Part shown: positions 43,701-57,702 of the stretch, piece after piece
How positions within the stretch are numbered: position 1 is the stretch's first letter
Layout of the letters: every line of letters begins with the position of its first letter
Assembly (NCBI GenBank): GCA_020746105.1
Contig: CM036619.1
Span: 7,017,942 to 7,081,941, forward strand
Source: Trogon surrucura
Lineage: Eukaryota > Chordata > Aves > Trogoniformes > Trogonidae
DNA: 64,000 bases
Reading direction: 5' to 3'
The notes under the pieces: generated by a model
Database searches by the model: none
Told to the model about the DNA's origin: nothing
What the model saw: the letters and a program-made list of their open reading frames with translations, nothing else
Translations under genes and position numbers: made by a program

Positions 43701-46700
43701 GTATTATGTACACACTTAAATGTCTGTGTGGCTGAAGCTTAAGAAACTAGACTATAATATTTTCATATTCCTGCTCCTTATTTTCCCAAATCATCCTACT
43801 CTTTCATCTCTTCCCACTATTGTTTTCATTCACTTGTGTTCTTAGTTTGAAGGATTGGGAGCTCTTATGTCTATTAGTTTACTTTTCATTTGATTAATTA
43901 CCCTACAAAGCCTAATACAATAATCAGTCACATTACACCAAAATTATAGCAAAAACACAACCATTCACCTCTGGAAAGGAACTTGGATGAGACTACATCT
44001 ATAGAGCTCGCAACCTCATAAGGGCACACAAGCTTCTCCCCTGCGACAAGGGGGTGTCCGTGGAGAAGAAAGCGATACTGGTATTAGTAAATTAAACATT
44101 TACACGATGATTCTCTGATACTCAGACCATCTGTCACAGAATCATATGTGTCCACACAATTAAACTCTAAAACTGCATAACTAAATCCAAACCTAGCAAC
44201 CAGCACACTGCTGAAAATTAACTACTGTCTCACAGTCAACAAAATGAACACCCTAGGTTTCGTGAATCACTGCATAAGACACCCAAGATTATTGACGTTC
44301 TTCTTTTGAGCAGTGATATTTTGAGATGCATTATGCATGTTATTTACTTTATCAGAACAGGTACCAATTAACAAATTTCTTAACAGGCTACAGGACCCTA
44401 TAATGCTTTTACAGGGCACTGTAGGGGCCTATTACATTAATGTTATAGACATAAGTGAAGTCTACTGTGGCGTAAAGGTATCTGCAGAACTAAATAAAGT
44501 GTAATATAGAGATCCCTCAGTTGCTTCTGAGCATATTGGTGTATCCCTAAAGCATGATGCCCTCCCACCCACTGATTATAATGAGGGTCCTGAGGGTAAA
44601 AGAAAGAAAACTGGGAAAAAGACTTATCACATGGCTTTTGTCTCCACCATTTTAACACAATGAGTTGTCTGTTCTTAATTTAACTTGCCTCCTTTCTATT
44701 GACAAAGCCTCTTGTCATGTTAGCTTCCCATTTACATAGATGAAAATAAAGGTGAATGCATTTGTAAGTGATGGAAATTATTCAGAGACCAGCACTTAGG
44801 TCTGTGTTCGTACAACACTTAATATAATGAACAATGGACCTATGCCCAGAAATCCTAAATTTTGTCATATGAAAAATAATAACTTATATTACAGTTATTC
44901 TGAGCTTTGTTTTAGAATTATTATCTACTTTGTTCATAGCATCAGTCATACAGTCCATTACTCAGCAGAGAGGCATAAACAAAGATCAAACAAAATAACA
45001 ACAGCTGCCAATTTAGGGTCTTTTCCACCCATGAACTTACGTTCCCAATGTACTTTTCACACTTATTTATTCTAGGGTGGGAAAGAAAAAGTAAAATAAA
45101 TTATATCTCTTCTGTTTCCATACATTGAGATCTTTATTTATCAGCACTCAGCTAGTGATTTAGTCAACCCAGAGGGGTGCTGGAAAGCTTGAACAGCATG
45201 AACAAAAAGCAGCCCAGAATAAGTGTAATAATATTTACCAAATGGAAGCCTTTTAAAGGGAGCTGGAAAGAAAGACTCAAACTTGCTGGAAAATGGTCTG
45301 AGAAAACAGATACTTATTGTTCTTCATCAATATTCACTATTTTGACTTATGTTGGTAATATTGCAGAGAAAACTTTTGAAAATCTGGAACCTCCTTCTCA
45401 TACAGCCATTCTTATAACTGCATTTGACACTTCTGGGACACCATATTGCAGCTGAGTCATGTAGAAGTAGTCTTTCCTCCACCACAATACAGAAGAGGTC
45501 TCATTACCTCTTGCACCCAAAGAATTAGAGTAAAAAGAAAACCCTCAAAAAGTTTGAGTAACAGCAGAATTATTTCATTTTGTAAAGACAGTCATAAGTT
45601 CACTGTTCTTCCAGTTTACTGAAGGTGCTTAACTAGGTGAAGTCCCCACAGCATATGAGAGCATCATATTCTTCTAATAGTTACCTTAAACGCAAGTCTG
45701 CTAGATACAAAAATATAATTTTACATATTTTATTGATGGTTCTTTTTTTACTCTTTCAAATGGGTCTAGTTAATGATATTACCACCACTGAAGGATATTT
45801 GCTAATGAAATCATTGGCCTTTGTTCTTTTTCTTTTTTGACTTTATTGATTATTGCTGTTTTCCACAGAAACACAGATATTTCACTACAATTATTGATAG
45901 GAAGATATCTGAAATCGAGGAAAAAGTTCTCTACACACTGTAGGTACATCTACACCAATAAACTATGTGTGCCCTGAAGCATTCCCAGACACTGATATAA
46001 GCTGGTGAGGAGACCTGCATCTATGCTAATGAACTGTCAGTCACTAGAAGAGCTCAATGGCTCAGAAACTGCCTACTGGGATCCCTATAATGGTCTAATT
46101 GCAAAATCTTACCCAGGAACCCTTTGAGACAGTGCAGCTGTGCTAGGCCAAAATCACACCTGAAAAACTCTTCTGAAATATTACTAGCAGAGATACATTG
46201 CTCTGCATGGCCTGAGAGAAACCTGAACAAAAATATCTGATGTTTAGGGGTAATCCAAGTTCACTTTCTCTGCATCACACATACATAGAAGGCAAAGGTG
46301 GGTCTGAAGGATTTCACATGCTTCTCAGTTAGAAGAGGATTAAAGTACCAAGATTGCACCAAAGAAGTTCAACAAAGCTGGTGAAAGGTCTCAAGAACAC
46401 ATCTTATGAGGAGCGGCTTTGATCTGTAAGTAAAAAAATTATATTATATAAGTTTCCTATTTTTTTTAATGCTGTTGCTGTCAATAGCAGCGTTTTTCTT
46501 CAAAATGGTAACAGAGAATAGAAAACATAAACAAATTGGTTTCATCTACATCTGTTTACCATGTTATTTGATGCTAAATTTTTAGAAAAATCACAAACTC
46601 ACCACTACAACTCCAGTACATTAGTCTACATGAAACAAATAAGCCCTATTAGTTCCACTGATTTAAATATTAGCACGTGATGTTTAAAAATGATCTGAAA

Positions 46701-49700
46701 ACATAATACTGATGTAAAAAATATTTTTTTTTCTGAAATCCTGGACTAATACTCTAAGCTGCCTGGCCCTTCATATGAAGAAAGACCATATATTTTCATT
46801 CAAGCTAGTGCTTGGCTGCCTAAGATTTGCTAGAGAACCAAGAACTGTTCACCTCCAGAAGAAGGAGGCTGAAACAGATGATTCAGAAGTGTCCAAGACT
46901 ACTCAAAGGTTTTTCCAGATGCCTAGTAATTAGTTGCCTCATGGAAGACCAAAAGGCTCAAATCTCACATCTAAGCTGTAGCTCTGGCTTGCCTGTTCTT
47001 TAGTATGCATAACTTGAAGTCAGAAAGCAAAGTTTTTTTACCGTTGCAAAAGTGCATTTAAGAATCTTTAAGTCAAAAGCATGATCAGGAAAGAAATGAG
47101 TGTACAACAGTGATATATTTTAGAGGAGGAAATGTCGATGAGCTCCCTGGGAGAGTAAAAAGAGCATTTATGACTGCTTAGGAACACCAAGGAACTAAAA
47201 AATCTGTAAACCCCAAACATACTAATTTCAGAGTGCAGAAAGCTGGGAGATTTGATTGGTTTTAATCATTGCTACAAACCCTTAATCTAAAGGAAAGAAG
47301 TTTTTAGTGAATTTAAGCCATGAAGGCAAGAAGAGAGAAGGCTGAGTTAATCATCTGGACGAGAGAGGATCAAAGAGGGACAAAAAAAAAAAAGGTGGGA
47401 TTGGCAGTTCTCTGACCCAAGGAATGCTTATAGTCATTGAGGAAGAGGAAACAAGAACAAAGATTGTGTTGCTGTTGAACAAATCAAGAGTTTTATGGTG
47501 GAGTGATCAAAATTCAACAAAAGACAAATCTGAGGAATAACAGGTTGTCCTCAAGAGATGATCTGAAGCTGCAAGTCAGATGGACCAATACAGAAATAAG
47601 TCAGTAAAGCTGAAGCCTTTGACTCTTGTTAGCTAGCTGTAAATATGAGGAAATGTTATCTGAATATATATTCTTTTGTCTACACAAAGAAATCCTGTGT
47701 ACCATATCCAGGGATCATTCAGTCACTCCTTACACATTACTTGTCACTCTGCACTTGGCTGACAGATCTGTTTCTTTGATGCATTTGTGTGTCATCATCT
47801 AATATAATAAGACAAAGTTCATGTTTACTGTGGATAGATGTATAATGCTGAAATGGATCATAAGCATCTATTCCTTACACACCGTTTTTAAAAGAGTATC
47901 AAATTGCTCCTGCAAAGACAGATAAAATACATTATTTTCACTGTGGCCTGTAGGTAGTGTTTACCCATACTACTATAAAGCCTTCATCCTTTAAAAAAAA
48001 TGTGTTTAATTAATACTGGAGCAAAGCCTGAAGGTGGCATACACCCTTACAAGCAGTTAAAAATCAATAAAGCATGGAGGATTTCCCTAGAAACACTGGT
48101 AACACTTGTAGTACTTTAAGAGATACAAGGAACTTCTTGTCTGGTAGAGGAACAAGTGAGACAGATGACTTTGAATGCAGTTTACTAATGGGGTAGAAGA
48201 GGGCAGTTGCAGTGATTTTCATTTTGCAGTGAATTTGTTTGTATAACTCGATTCAGAATTTTTTAACTTAATTTATACATAAAACTTGACTATTTTCTTT
48301 TTTTTTTTTTTACTTTTTGTAACACGAAAGGAATTGTGTATTCCCCATGAAACGAAAAATGCAGCTCTTGTCCTCCTCTATTTTTAACACCATTTCTTTG
48401 AAGAACTTGTGCAGGGAAATCTGTTAATTGAAAATACTGACAGGATCCCCAGAAGGCAAAAATCCAGCTGAAAATTAGTCTAAAGTTTTACTGAAATATC
48501 AGAAGTTCCTGAAACTAATTAACTTTTCTTTATTGACTGCATGCTAATGGAATGAAACCATTCCGTTCACCACTTCAGCATAGCTGAATGGTTTTCTAAT
48601 AGATTTTTTCCTAAGTAACTGTTATCTTATGAATATCTTGCCAGCCTCACTCTGCCTGAACTGAGCTACAGACTAGTAGCAGTGGTTAAGGATTTATTAA
48701 TTGGAGAAAAAAAAAAAAAAGAAAATGTGAAATATTCCCATCAAGACGTGTATATTCCTTTGTCTACCTTTCCTCTTGACTTTTTTTTTTCCTCTGGGTA
48801 GGGAACAGGTGTCTGGTTTTGGAGGACTGAAGGTCCTTCCTCTCAAACAGCTCAGTTTGAGAAGGAGTCTGCTTCATAGGGGCTGACCGTATGAGTCTCA
48901 TTGCACTCTGTGCGCAAGGTCTCTTACTGCTGCACAAAACACAAACTGTAAGCCTCCTTCCTGTGCACAGTGCTGATCTCAGGCCCAGAGGGTAAATTAG
49001 CACCTGGCACATAGTCAACGTACCCCAAGTCAAACCACGTGTCAGATCAATTCCTAATTTCCAAGTCAACATAAAGTTTTTACCTTTACTCTCGGATCTC
49101 GGCAAATGTAGGATGATACCGGGATTTTTGTAGGATTTTTTTTTTTTTTTTTTTGAATCTCATATCCTAAGAAACATTTCTTTCCGTCCATGCTGCTGGC
49201 TGCAGAGTAAGGTTCCTAGCCCTGAGACGGTCCCAGACAACTTGCAGACCTGCTACAGGTGGCCACAAACACCCCACAACTCAGGTCAGACTCAGCCAAC
49301 CCCCTTAAACAAACCCTGAGCCACGTACATTTTACCTGGACTGACCGAGTCCAGAAAGCTCCCAAACATGGCTCATGGAAGTGATTTTTGGCACAAGTTC
49401 AGGTATTGCTGATGTACCTAAAGGGTCGGGCTTGGGTCTGGGAGCAGAAAGACTCCTTTTTACCTCGCAGAGGTACTGCAGAATTACAGTCAGTGGTAGT
49501 GTCAGATATTTTGAGCCATGATACTACATTCTATAGCGAGAATTCCGAGGACTATCTTGTGTTTAGTTCCAGTAAAGCCCTAGGCCATTTAATCTTATCC
49601 ATCATTGTCTGTAAAGGATTGTGTTACTCACATACAAAGTAAACATCCATCAGTTTATACCAGTGATCCATCGAACATAAACTGTTTATGAAAGATATTT

Positions 49701-50237
49701 TATTTGAGCTGAAATCAAATAATTGATCTCTCTGTAGGTTACATCTGCTGAGTTTTTCATGAAATTCATCCCACAATAAAACAAGTTCATTAATCAAGTA
49801 AGGATTATTGATATATTCCTTTAAATATTAAATAAATAATTTGCATTTTGTAAGTGTGCTTTTGTCCTCCCAGTGCAATATTACTTTTTATATATTTATT
49901 AAGCTGCAGTCTAGTTTCCTGGAAAAAAAATATTTCAATAGCCAGACTTCACGGAGCTTCGACCTTTCTTCCCATCAAGTGTAAGCTCACATTACAAATA
50001 TGTCTATTTTCAGCTCAGGAAAATATGTCTATTTTCAGCTCAGAGAAAAAGCAACACAAAAACAAAATGGAAAAAAAAATACCCAACAATAGAAACAAAA
50101 GCAAAAAAAACCCCTCGAAACAATAAAAACAACTGCAAAACCAATCAAGAAAAAACAAACCACAAAAAAACCCCAAACCCCTGAGTAATCTTTATTTTTT
50201 TATTACTTTTTAAAAATGCTTCCCACTGAAGATCATT
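40774..50237. other. Long non-coding stretch, no gene recognised
   Basis: About 9.5 kb of AT-rich DNA. T- or A-runs occur near 42060-42090, 42328-42340, 48296-48311, 48709-48721 and 49138-49154. A less AT-rich patch at 48800-49400 has a 113-residue minus-strand frame (49105-48764) without any family signature; I do not support it as a gene. From 50040 to 50180 the sequence is A-rich with C-runs. Confidence 0.55.
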
Positions 50238-50395
50238 TAGGAATAGTTGTTGATTACTAATAATCTTTAAAATACTCTGAGATGACTGGGATGTAGTCTA
50301 TGTCTATACTGTAATTTGAGCATTGGTCTAGGCTCAGCCTGTCTGCAGTATAGCAGGTGATAATAACTTGGGCCCAGAACGGACCAAAACTGAGT
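50238..50395 (+). repeat. Diverged direct repeat, copy a
   Basis: Shares blocks in the same order with 51130-51289: gattactaataat, gggatgtagtctatgtctat, ctcagcctgtctgcag, gataataacttg. Roughly three-quarters of bases agree by eye. The family is unknown; it may be an old interspersed repeat or a local duplication. Confidence 0.65.
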
Positions 50396-51129
50396 GAGCT
50401 TCTTGTTTTAGCAGCATTAAGTGTAGGAGCAGTCGCAGCTCGCGTGCCAGGCAGCTTGCAGCCTGGCTCACACAAGCCTGGATCAGACAAAGGCTAGGAA
50501 GATGCAAAGATGGAAGTGACTCATCTGAGGTTATGTGACAAAGATAAAAAGTAAAGGTCTTTTCAATCCCCTTTCTCAGGTCACCAAGCCTCGCTGCCCT
50601 TCTCATTGGAAATATATTCTGGTCTTCGGATTTGATAATGTCCTTTCAGAGCATGGGATGATGTCAGCTGATTAATGTTGCAGACAGGAGATTGCAAGAT
50701 CACCCAAGGTTAATATGATAAACAATTAGGGAACTTAGGATGCAGCAGAAATCATATTGTCTGTCAACTCTCTAATCGTAACGCTGGTGTAATTCTGAAA
50801 CAACACCCCCACCCAGTCTGCCTCATCATCAATAATAATTCACATTTCACTGCTGTCAGAGATAAATATTGCTGATCTCAAGGCCATGAAATCATCTTGA
50901 ACCAATAGTTACAGCCATCAGTGAGAGAGACAGAGTGATAAAGGATACAACACCCAGAGAACAGTTCTTAGCTTGCATTTGCTGCCAAAGCCCTCCGTGA
51001 CTTTTAGTTAAGTCAGTCATGAAAGAAAATGCAGGCCAAAATGCCTGCAGTTGAGCTCCTAACTGTGCATATCAGGCACCCAACAAGAGTTTTGTGTGGT
51101 AGAGGTACCGGGAGTTCACAGATCTCAGT
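50396..51129. other. Non-coding spacer between two direct repeats
   Basis: No gene is recognised. Bases here are not obviously shared with the flanks beyond the repeat pair. Confidence 0.5.
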
Positions 51130-51289
51130 GAAGGAACAACTGTTGGTTACTAATAATTTTTAACATACACTGTGATTACTGGGGTGTAGTCTACATCTAT
51201 TTGAGTGCCAGTTCAGCCTGTCTGCAGAACAGCAGGATACCTTCTGATGATAACTTCTACCTTGAATGAACCAAACCATGGCTGAAAGT
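51130..51289 (+). repeat. Diverged direct repeat, copy b
   Basis: Second copy of the 50238-50395 motif: ggttactaataat, ggggtgtagtctacatctat, ttcagcctgtctgcag and gatgataactt. It lies about 890 bases downstream in the same orientation. Confidence 0.65.
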
Positions 51290-54200
51290 CTATCCAGTCA
51301 AAAATATGGATGTGAGCACTTCAGCAAGTCAAACTGCTCCATTCTCTTGAACCAGATTTTGAAGGAGGCAAAAAAAGGTGCAAAAGACTGCCAGTACACA
51401 TATGAAAGAACGGTTGGAGCATGGGAACACTAAGGAAAAAGGCCTTAGGGTGGGTAACAGAGTGTATTGGCACAGGGATAAAGGAACTGAATGCAATAAT
51501 GGATACAAAGATGTTCACAGAAAACAGCTATAGATTAGGAGTGATACAGGTATGCACAGCATCAACATCTCTGTTCTTCATCCACCTCAGATCTTTTAAG
51601 TCAGTATCATTATTATCCAGTTTTAGTGATGTGTAGGATTATACATCGTCCTATGAGCTCTGAATGTTGTCTTACAACACCTTTGTTCGGTAAATCTGCA
51701 TTACAAATAAGATGACATGAGTAAAAGAGAATAAGAAACAGCTTTCTCAGAAAGCTGAAGAAAAAAAAATACTGTCCAAGTTTAGTTAATTTAACTAGAA
51801 TGATTTTTTACAGTTTGTTAAGTTTAACATTTGGAAAAAAAAATCTCTTCAAAAGCTTAAATTAAAAAATAAATTCAGCGTTTGTGGAAATTAAACTTGG
51901 TTTTAGCTGAAGCGAGGTTTTTATCAGAAGTTATTTGATAGGCCCAGCCTAATTTCTTAGTAAACTTTTCATGTAAAAGATGCACCGTTCAAAGATGACA
52001 ACATCCCAGGCTAAAGGAGGCAGTGGTGTCATGGCAAACTTGCAAAATACAGGATAAATTCAGAAAAATTTCACTCTTTAAAAGCCTGAGGTTCTGTGAA
52101 CTTCCTTGACATGGACCTGAAGTAAATATGTACAATCAGATCTGCTGATTTCAGATCATATTATTTAAATATCCCCACAGAAAAAAAAAAAAAAACAAAA
52201 CCTAAAATCCAGCAAAATCTCACATATCCTAATAAATGAAAATTGATTTTATATACATTTATTTCTGACAGTTCCCTTTAAGACCCAAACAGCTGTTCAG
52301 CTTGTTGATACGGCCTCAAACTGTCACTCTCATTTCTTTGAGAAAATAGAGAAGGTTGCAAATGGCCACCTGACAGTAGCTCTCAGATTTATTTATTTAT
52401 TATCGTGGATATTTAACCAGGGGGTGATGGGAAATGTTTTTAGCAGAATGGCATGAATGCATGCTAGAAAAGTGTTGATCAACTGTTAAAAATTTGGAAT
52501 AAGAAAGTGTACATTGATTGTACCCGTATCAGCAAGATTTTTTTTCAAACAGAAAAGAGCTGAAGTCTAGGACAACAGTTTTTAAATAGATTACTACTAA
52601 AATGAAATGTAACTGAGACAGAAGTTAGCATTTTTTGTGTCTGTTTTACAATGTTAATAGTAATAATAAGAAGAATAATTCATGTCATTTAATTTAAACT
52701 AGAAATGGATGGCTTGCTGCCAGACTGGATTAAAAATCTTGTGTGATAATGGTAAAAAGTTATGACAGGAGAGATCCTTTGGGTTAAAAAATTAAATGTT
52801 TCAGACAAGCTGTCAAGTTGTTAACACTAACATGCCCTAAATCTAAAATCTTGTATACCCAGAGACCAAGATTCACACTTGATTGTACCTGACTAAGAGG
52901 TTTTCAACTTTGTAATGATTTTTGGCACTGGAAATATGCCTTCAAGGGTCAGACACTTTTCAGAAAAATTGCCCAGCAGACTCTCTCCAGGCTTGTTTGA
53001 ATACAAGATCAGAGTGAATTGACTGGAGATGTTAGAAGCAGTTTTAAGTCCTTGTTTTAGGAACTTTCAGAGTGTACTGTGAAAGACTATGTAAACTTAT
53101 GAGCAAGTGGTAAAACGTCACTGACAACACCTTTCTTTATCCTGGATGTTGTGTTGGGTCATAAAGGCTGTTTTGTTTGAGTTCTGATTGAGCTATAGGA
53201 GTTAGTTTCACAAAAACAAAAAACAACCTCCATCCAATAAACCAAAGTAGCTTCATTTTTTCTTAAAAAAACAAGAAGTGTTTATCAAGAGATAGTGTGA
53301 CATTTAAAGCTAAGGAAATTATAAATAGACTATGAGCTGTTCGAAGTCTTCGCTTTCTACTTACACAGAACTAGAACAAAAGGATTTTAAGTCTTTTAAA
53401 ATCTGTCCTCTTTTCTCTGATCTTTCTGAAGCCAGCTGAGACTTGAAGAAGTAGTCCCAAATTACTGTGGGAAATGCTGTTTTTGTAGCACTCAGGCTAC
53501 ACAGAAATAATGGAAAGGAAACCTGATTATCCAACCTATTAGCATTACATTTGCTGACTTTTGTAGACTTTTGACATTTCAGCAGAAGTTAGACTGTATC
53601 ACCTGCTCCTTACTTTAAAAATCATTCAGAAAATTTCAAGCTCGAGTAAAATGTTTAGGAGCCCAATTCCCAGGAGGGTTATGAAGACTAGAGCTTCAGT
53701 CTCAGGCATCCTCAAACGTCAGAGATCTTTAGATTTACAGGGATGTTAGAAATGTGGTAGCTTTTTAGATGGAAGATTCATCACTAACTAAACTTAACGT
53801 CGTCTGAAAGACTCTGCTGTGAGTCAGTTCTGCACTGACAGAAAACACCACAGCATTTCATTAACTCACTGGATCATATTCAGTCTATTACTGAGGCAGA
53901 AACTGCTCTTGGAAACTGCTCTTGGAGTTAATAGGGACCAAGTGTCAAACTGGTTGTTATGTCATCTTGACTACTACCACCTTAAACTGAGCAAGACCAG
54001 CAGATGCACTGATCTCCCCTAGCAGCTCACCTATATATGATCTAAAACATCCCAAAGCAGCAAGATTCACTCTATAGTTCCCTTTGATCAATGTGATTGT
54101 TTCACTCTGTAGTAGAAGATCACCTTAGGAGCCATGCCTTTCTTCTGTTATAAACCTGTGATTTCAAAAATAATTTCTCTATTATTAAAAGCAATATAAC

Positions 54201-56735
54201 ATTAAATTTAATAATTTTAAATCAAGAGAAGAAAATGGGAAAGGTTTTATGAGTGCACTTGCAGATAGACTGCCAACAAAGTATGAACTTAAAAATCATA
54301 AAATAAAACTAACTCAACAGTAGCTGTCACTAGCACTTCAGGTAGAGCACAAGCACTTTTAATGTGCTTCTGGCTGACTGACACAATTATAGTATGTATA
54401 AAACATTGTTAAAGACACATAAGAAGAGTACCTATACATACAAAGATTACTTCAACTGACAGTGACTGTAAGAATGAAGCACATTAAAAGTAACAAAGAT
54501 TTATGCTTTGCCATAGATTGAAAATTCTGGTGTTTTCTAAAAAAAATCATTTGGTGTACAAGCCACCAGAGACTGAAGAGGATGCACTATACCAAGAGCT
54601 ATAAATAGGTTCAATAACACTACATTTAATAGTGTTCTGTGTAGGACTTTTGGAAGGGAAAGATATTTCATTTGTGATGATGGAAAAGAAGTAATTGTCT
54701 GTGATTTAATGACAATAAAGTCCAGTGATACTTTCACTTCTACAAGATGATGATAGATATAAAAGTTGCAGGAGATGAAGGGAGCAGAAAAACTCACAAG
54801 TGCTGGAAGAAGTCAAAATATTTTGGTGTAACTTTTTTGTGCTCACCTCACGGGGTGACACCTAGAATTCCCTGATATTAACTATAGAGGATAAAGCTGC
54901 AAGAGTCAGACACAAAGGGCCAAAGTTAGAAAAATACATGAAGCTTCAATGAAACCATGATCATCACCTAGTCCCTGTAAATAAACCTTTCCCCAAGTTA
55001 GGGAAAGTCGAATCATCAGTAATATATTTCTATTCCTTTTCTGATGTTACAGCCTTTGAATCTTGTTCTGCATAGTAGTGAAGGAGATATTGTATTCTCA
55101 TGTTAAAGAAGGAGAGAAGGTTCCTTGGAGTCTTATGACCCCACGGGGAAGAAGAATAATTTTTCAAATAACATAATGCTTGACACAGCCCTCACCAACA
55201 TTTGAAACTTTGCAGTCGTTGTTATGTGTAGGGACAGAGTGAATGAACACATGCTCAGGATAGTAATTGTCTACTTTTCTTCACAGCCTGTAGCATCTCC
55301 ATCTACCTAGGTGTGGCAGGGGCGGGGACAGCCAGTTTGCCATCCCAAACCTGTACTACGTCACTTGCTGTCAAGGCTGCAGATAGCCCTATTCAATGAA
55401 ATGCCTCTCTTTAGACCAATAAAAAGTGTATTGGATTTCACTAAAGTATTCTATTTGCTTTTAATATAGTTTATTAAAAGTTGTAAGGACAAACCATTGT
55501 TTTATATGAGGCTTAAAGAAAAAGTTTATATGAAGGCTATAAGAAAAAAAAAAAAAAACACAAACCCCACAAAAAACCACAGTATGATTCCTCCAAAGAT
55601 CAGTAACATTTACTTTTTCTAATCCCTATTATTTTAAAACATCCTTGTTGATATCAAATTTGAACAAAGCACTTGCACTTTGGTAGCAGACTAAGGATAA
55701 ATAACCATAAAAGTATTTAAATAAAACTAACAAAAAAAAATCCTGACTTTTCATATAGAAAAGTTCATTTAATACAGGTTTCCAGTACTGTATCAAGGAT
55801 TAACATCATGAGTCATGTGGACTAGTCCAAGACAATGATCCAGAAAAAAAGGAGGAAAAAGGAGCATGCAGAAGTAGAACAAGCATCCCTCTGAAGCTTT
55901 GCAGCAGTGTGCACAGAGGAAATCAGTGCCAACCCAGAACAAAATGTGTGGTATGAATTTTACATCTGGAAACTTTCAGTAGTGTCCATCTTCTCAGGTA
56001 TTTTAGAAGTAGACAGAAAAATGTTGGGATTTGTCTAAGCTTGTGAGAAAACACAGGTAGGTTAGCTATGCTTTTGAACAAACACCAAGCTACGTGGACA
56101 GAACCTGTGTCTCAACTCAATGTTCTCACCCACAAAGTTGCTCAGGAGCTGATAAAGGCTCTGGCAGTGAATGTAAGAAATGCAGCTTTTTTTCTCTTGT
56201 ATGAGAATTCTCCATGACCACAAAAAGTTCTATCGTAGCAAGGATGGAATATTACTGTCACCATAGCAGTGCCTGCCATGGTCACATCCCAAGATCACCT
56301 TCCCTATGGAGTGGGGGAGGCAAAGCTGAACTGTGGGTCAGAGGGAGGTTGAGTTGCATGTAATGGTAACACATAAAGGTATTTATGAGCTCTGAAGAGT
56401 TGTCCCACATCAGCAGTGCTGCCTTGATGCTCCATTTGTAGACAAATAATCAAGGTGAGATCAAAAAGTTTAGCATCCCAGAGATATTTTTTTTTTCCCC
56501 ATGGAAGAGGAAGTACGTTCACATACAAAGGTGCACATTACAGGAGAAGGCATATGGATTGTTGAAATAAATAAATAAAATACATAACGTTCTCTAAGTG
56601 TCATTGAGAAATGGGTAGCTGAAATTACTGACAGTTACAAACATGATGATCCAAAGCTCAGACCCATAAATTGGTTGTTGGTAAATCTCATGAACTATCC
56701 AGAAAACTTCTGTTGAGTGTTGTAGAAGAGGGATT
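51290..56735. other. Long non-coding stretch, no gene recognised
   Basis: AT-rich DNA with A-runs near 52180-52200 and 55543-55559. No family repeat, RNA gene or supported exon is seen. Confidence 0.55.
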
Positions 56736-56788
56736 TTATTATATTATTATATTATATATTATATATTATATATTATTATATTATATTG
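56736..56788. repeat. AT-rich simple repeat (TATATTAT)n
   Basis: About 53 bases consisting only of A and T, in attata/tatatt words. Confidence 0.92.
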
Positions 56789-57639
56789 ATACATGAAAAG
56801 GAGAAAAGGGAAGAAAAAAGAAAAGGTATGTTAAAGAAAAAAATTTAAGGCAACTTTCCCTTAAAAGCCTGTTCTTATACTATGAGCATATGTGAATGTG
56901 GCAACATCAAGATGGTTTTTTAATTATTGTTGGTGGGGTTTTTCTGATAACGGGAAAGCTCTAAAACAAAAAATCCAGATTGATGGAATCATATGCAAGC
57001 CAAAGAGGAGAGCAGACAGCTGGCATTAAACGTTGGGAGAGGGAGTGCTTGGAACTGCCAATGTGTGCTGGAGAAAAGAGAAGGAGAATGAAAAAAATGT
57101 AAAAATCCAGGAGAATCTTGATATCCATAACTTCTGTGGTGGAACTATTCCCACTGTGGGCTGATTATTTTCCAGCTCAGTAAGATGGTACAAACTCCTT
57201 GGGGCAACCTTTACAGGAACTGTGAAAGGTTCATGAGAAAATGACAAATTTTCTGTTGATTATATTCACTAAACAGGAGTTTGAATTGGACAGAAAATCA
57301 AAGAGTATAGAAAACAATTGCTTCAGTTATCTACACCTGTATCTTTAACATTCTTACTAACCACCACAAGAACCCAAATATTGATCTAATCCATTTAGGT
57401 AATTTTTATGCATCTCTTCAGCTTTGAACAATGTAAAGTACAGACTCTCAGACAAAGGAAAGGCATTCCCCCATGTCAGCAGTGAGAGTCATCCAAACCA
57501 CTAAACCACCCAGTTTTGGCACCATTTCATTGCGTCCTCCTATCTTCTCTCCAGTTTTGTTTCTGCAGAAACAAGAACTCTGAAGAAGGTTTCCACTCCT
57601 ACCAAAGTCCATGCAAATACTACTACTGCAACTACTGAT
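56789..57639. other. Non-coding sequence, no gene recognised
   Basis: No supported feature between the two simple repeats. Confidence 0.55.
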
Positions 57640-57669
57640 AATTAATAATAATAAAAATAATAAAAAATA

Positions 57670-57702
<33 letters not shown>
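57640..57702. repeat. (AAT)n microsatellite
   Basis: An interrupted run of aat/aataaa words that becomes a clean (AAT)n of about ten units at 57670-57700. Confidence 0.95.

Noticed and set aside
48764..49105. 113-codon minus-strand frame in a GC-richer patch
   Set aside because: No recognised domain, no promoter or splice context, and a terminal Lys-rich run encoded by a T-tract; not enough for a gene.
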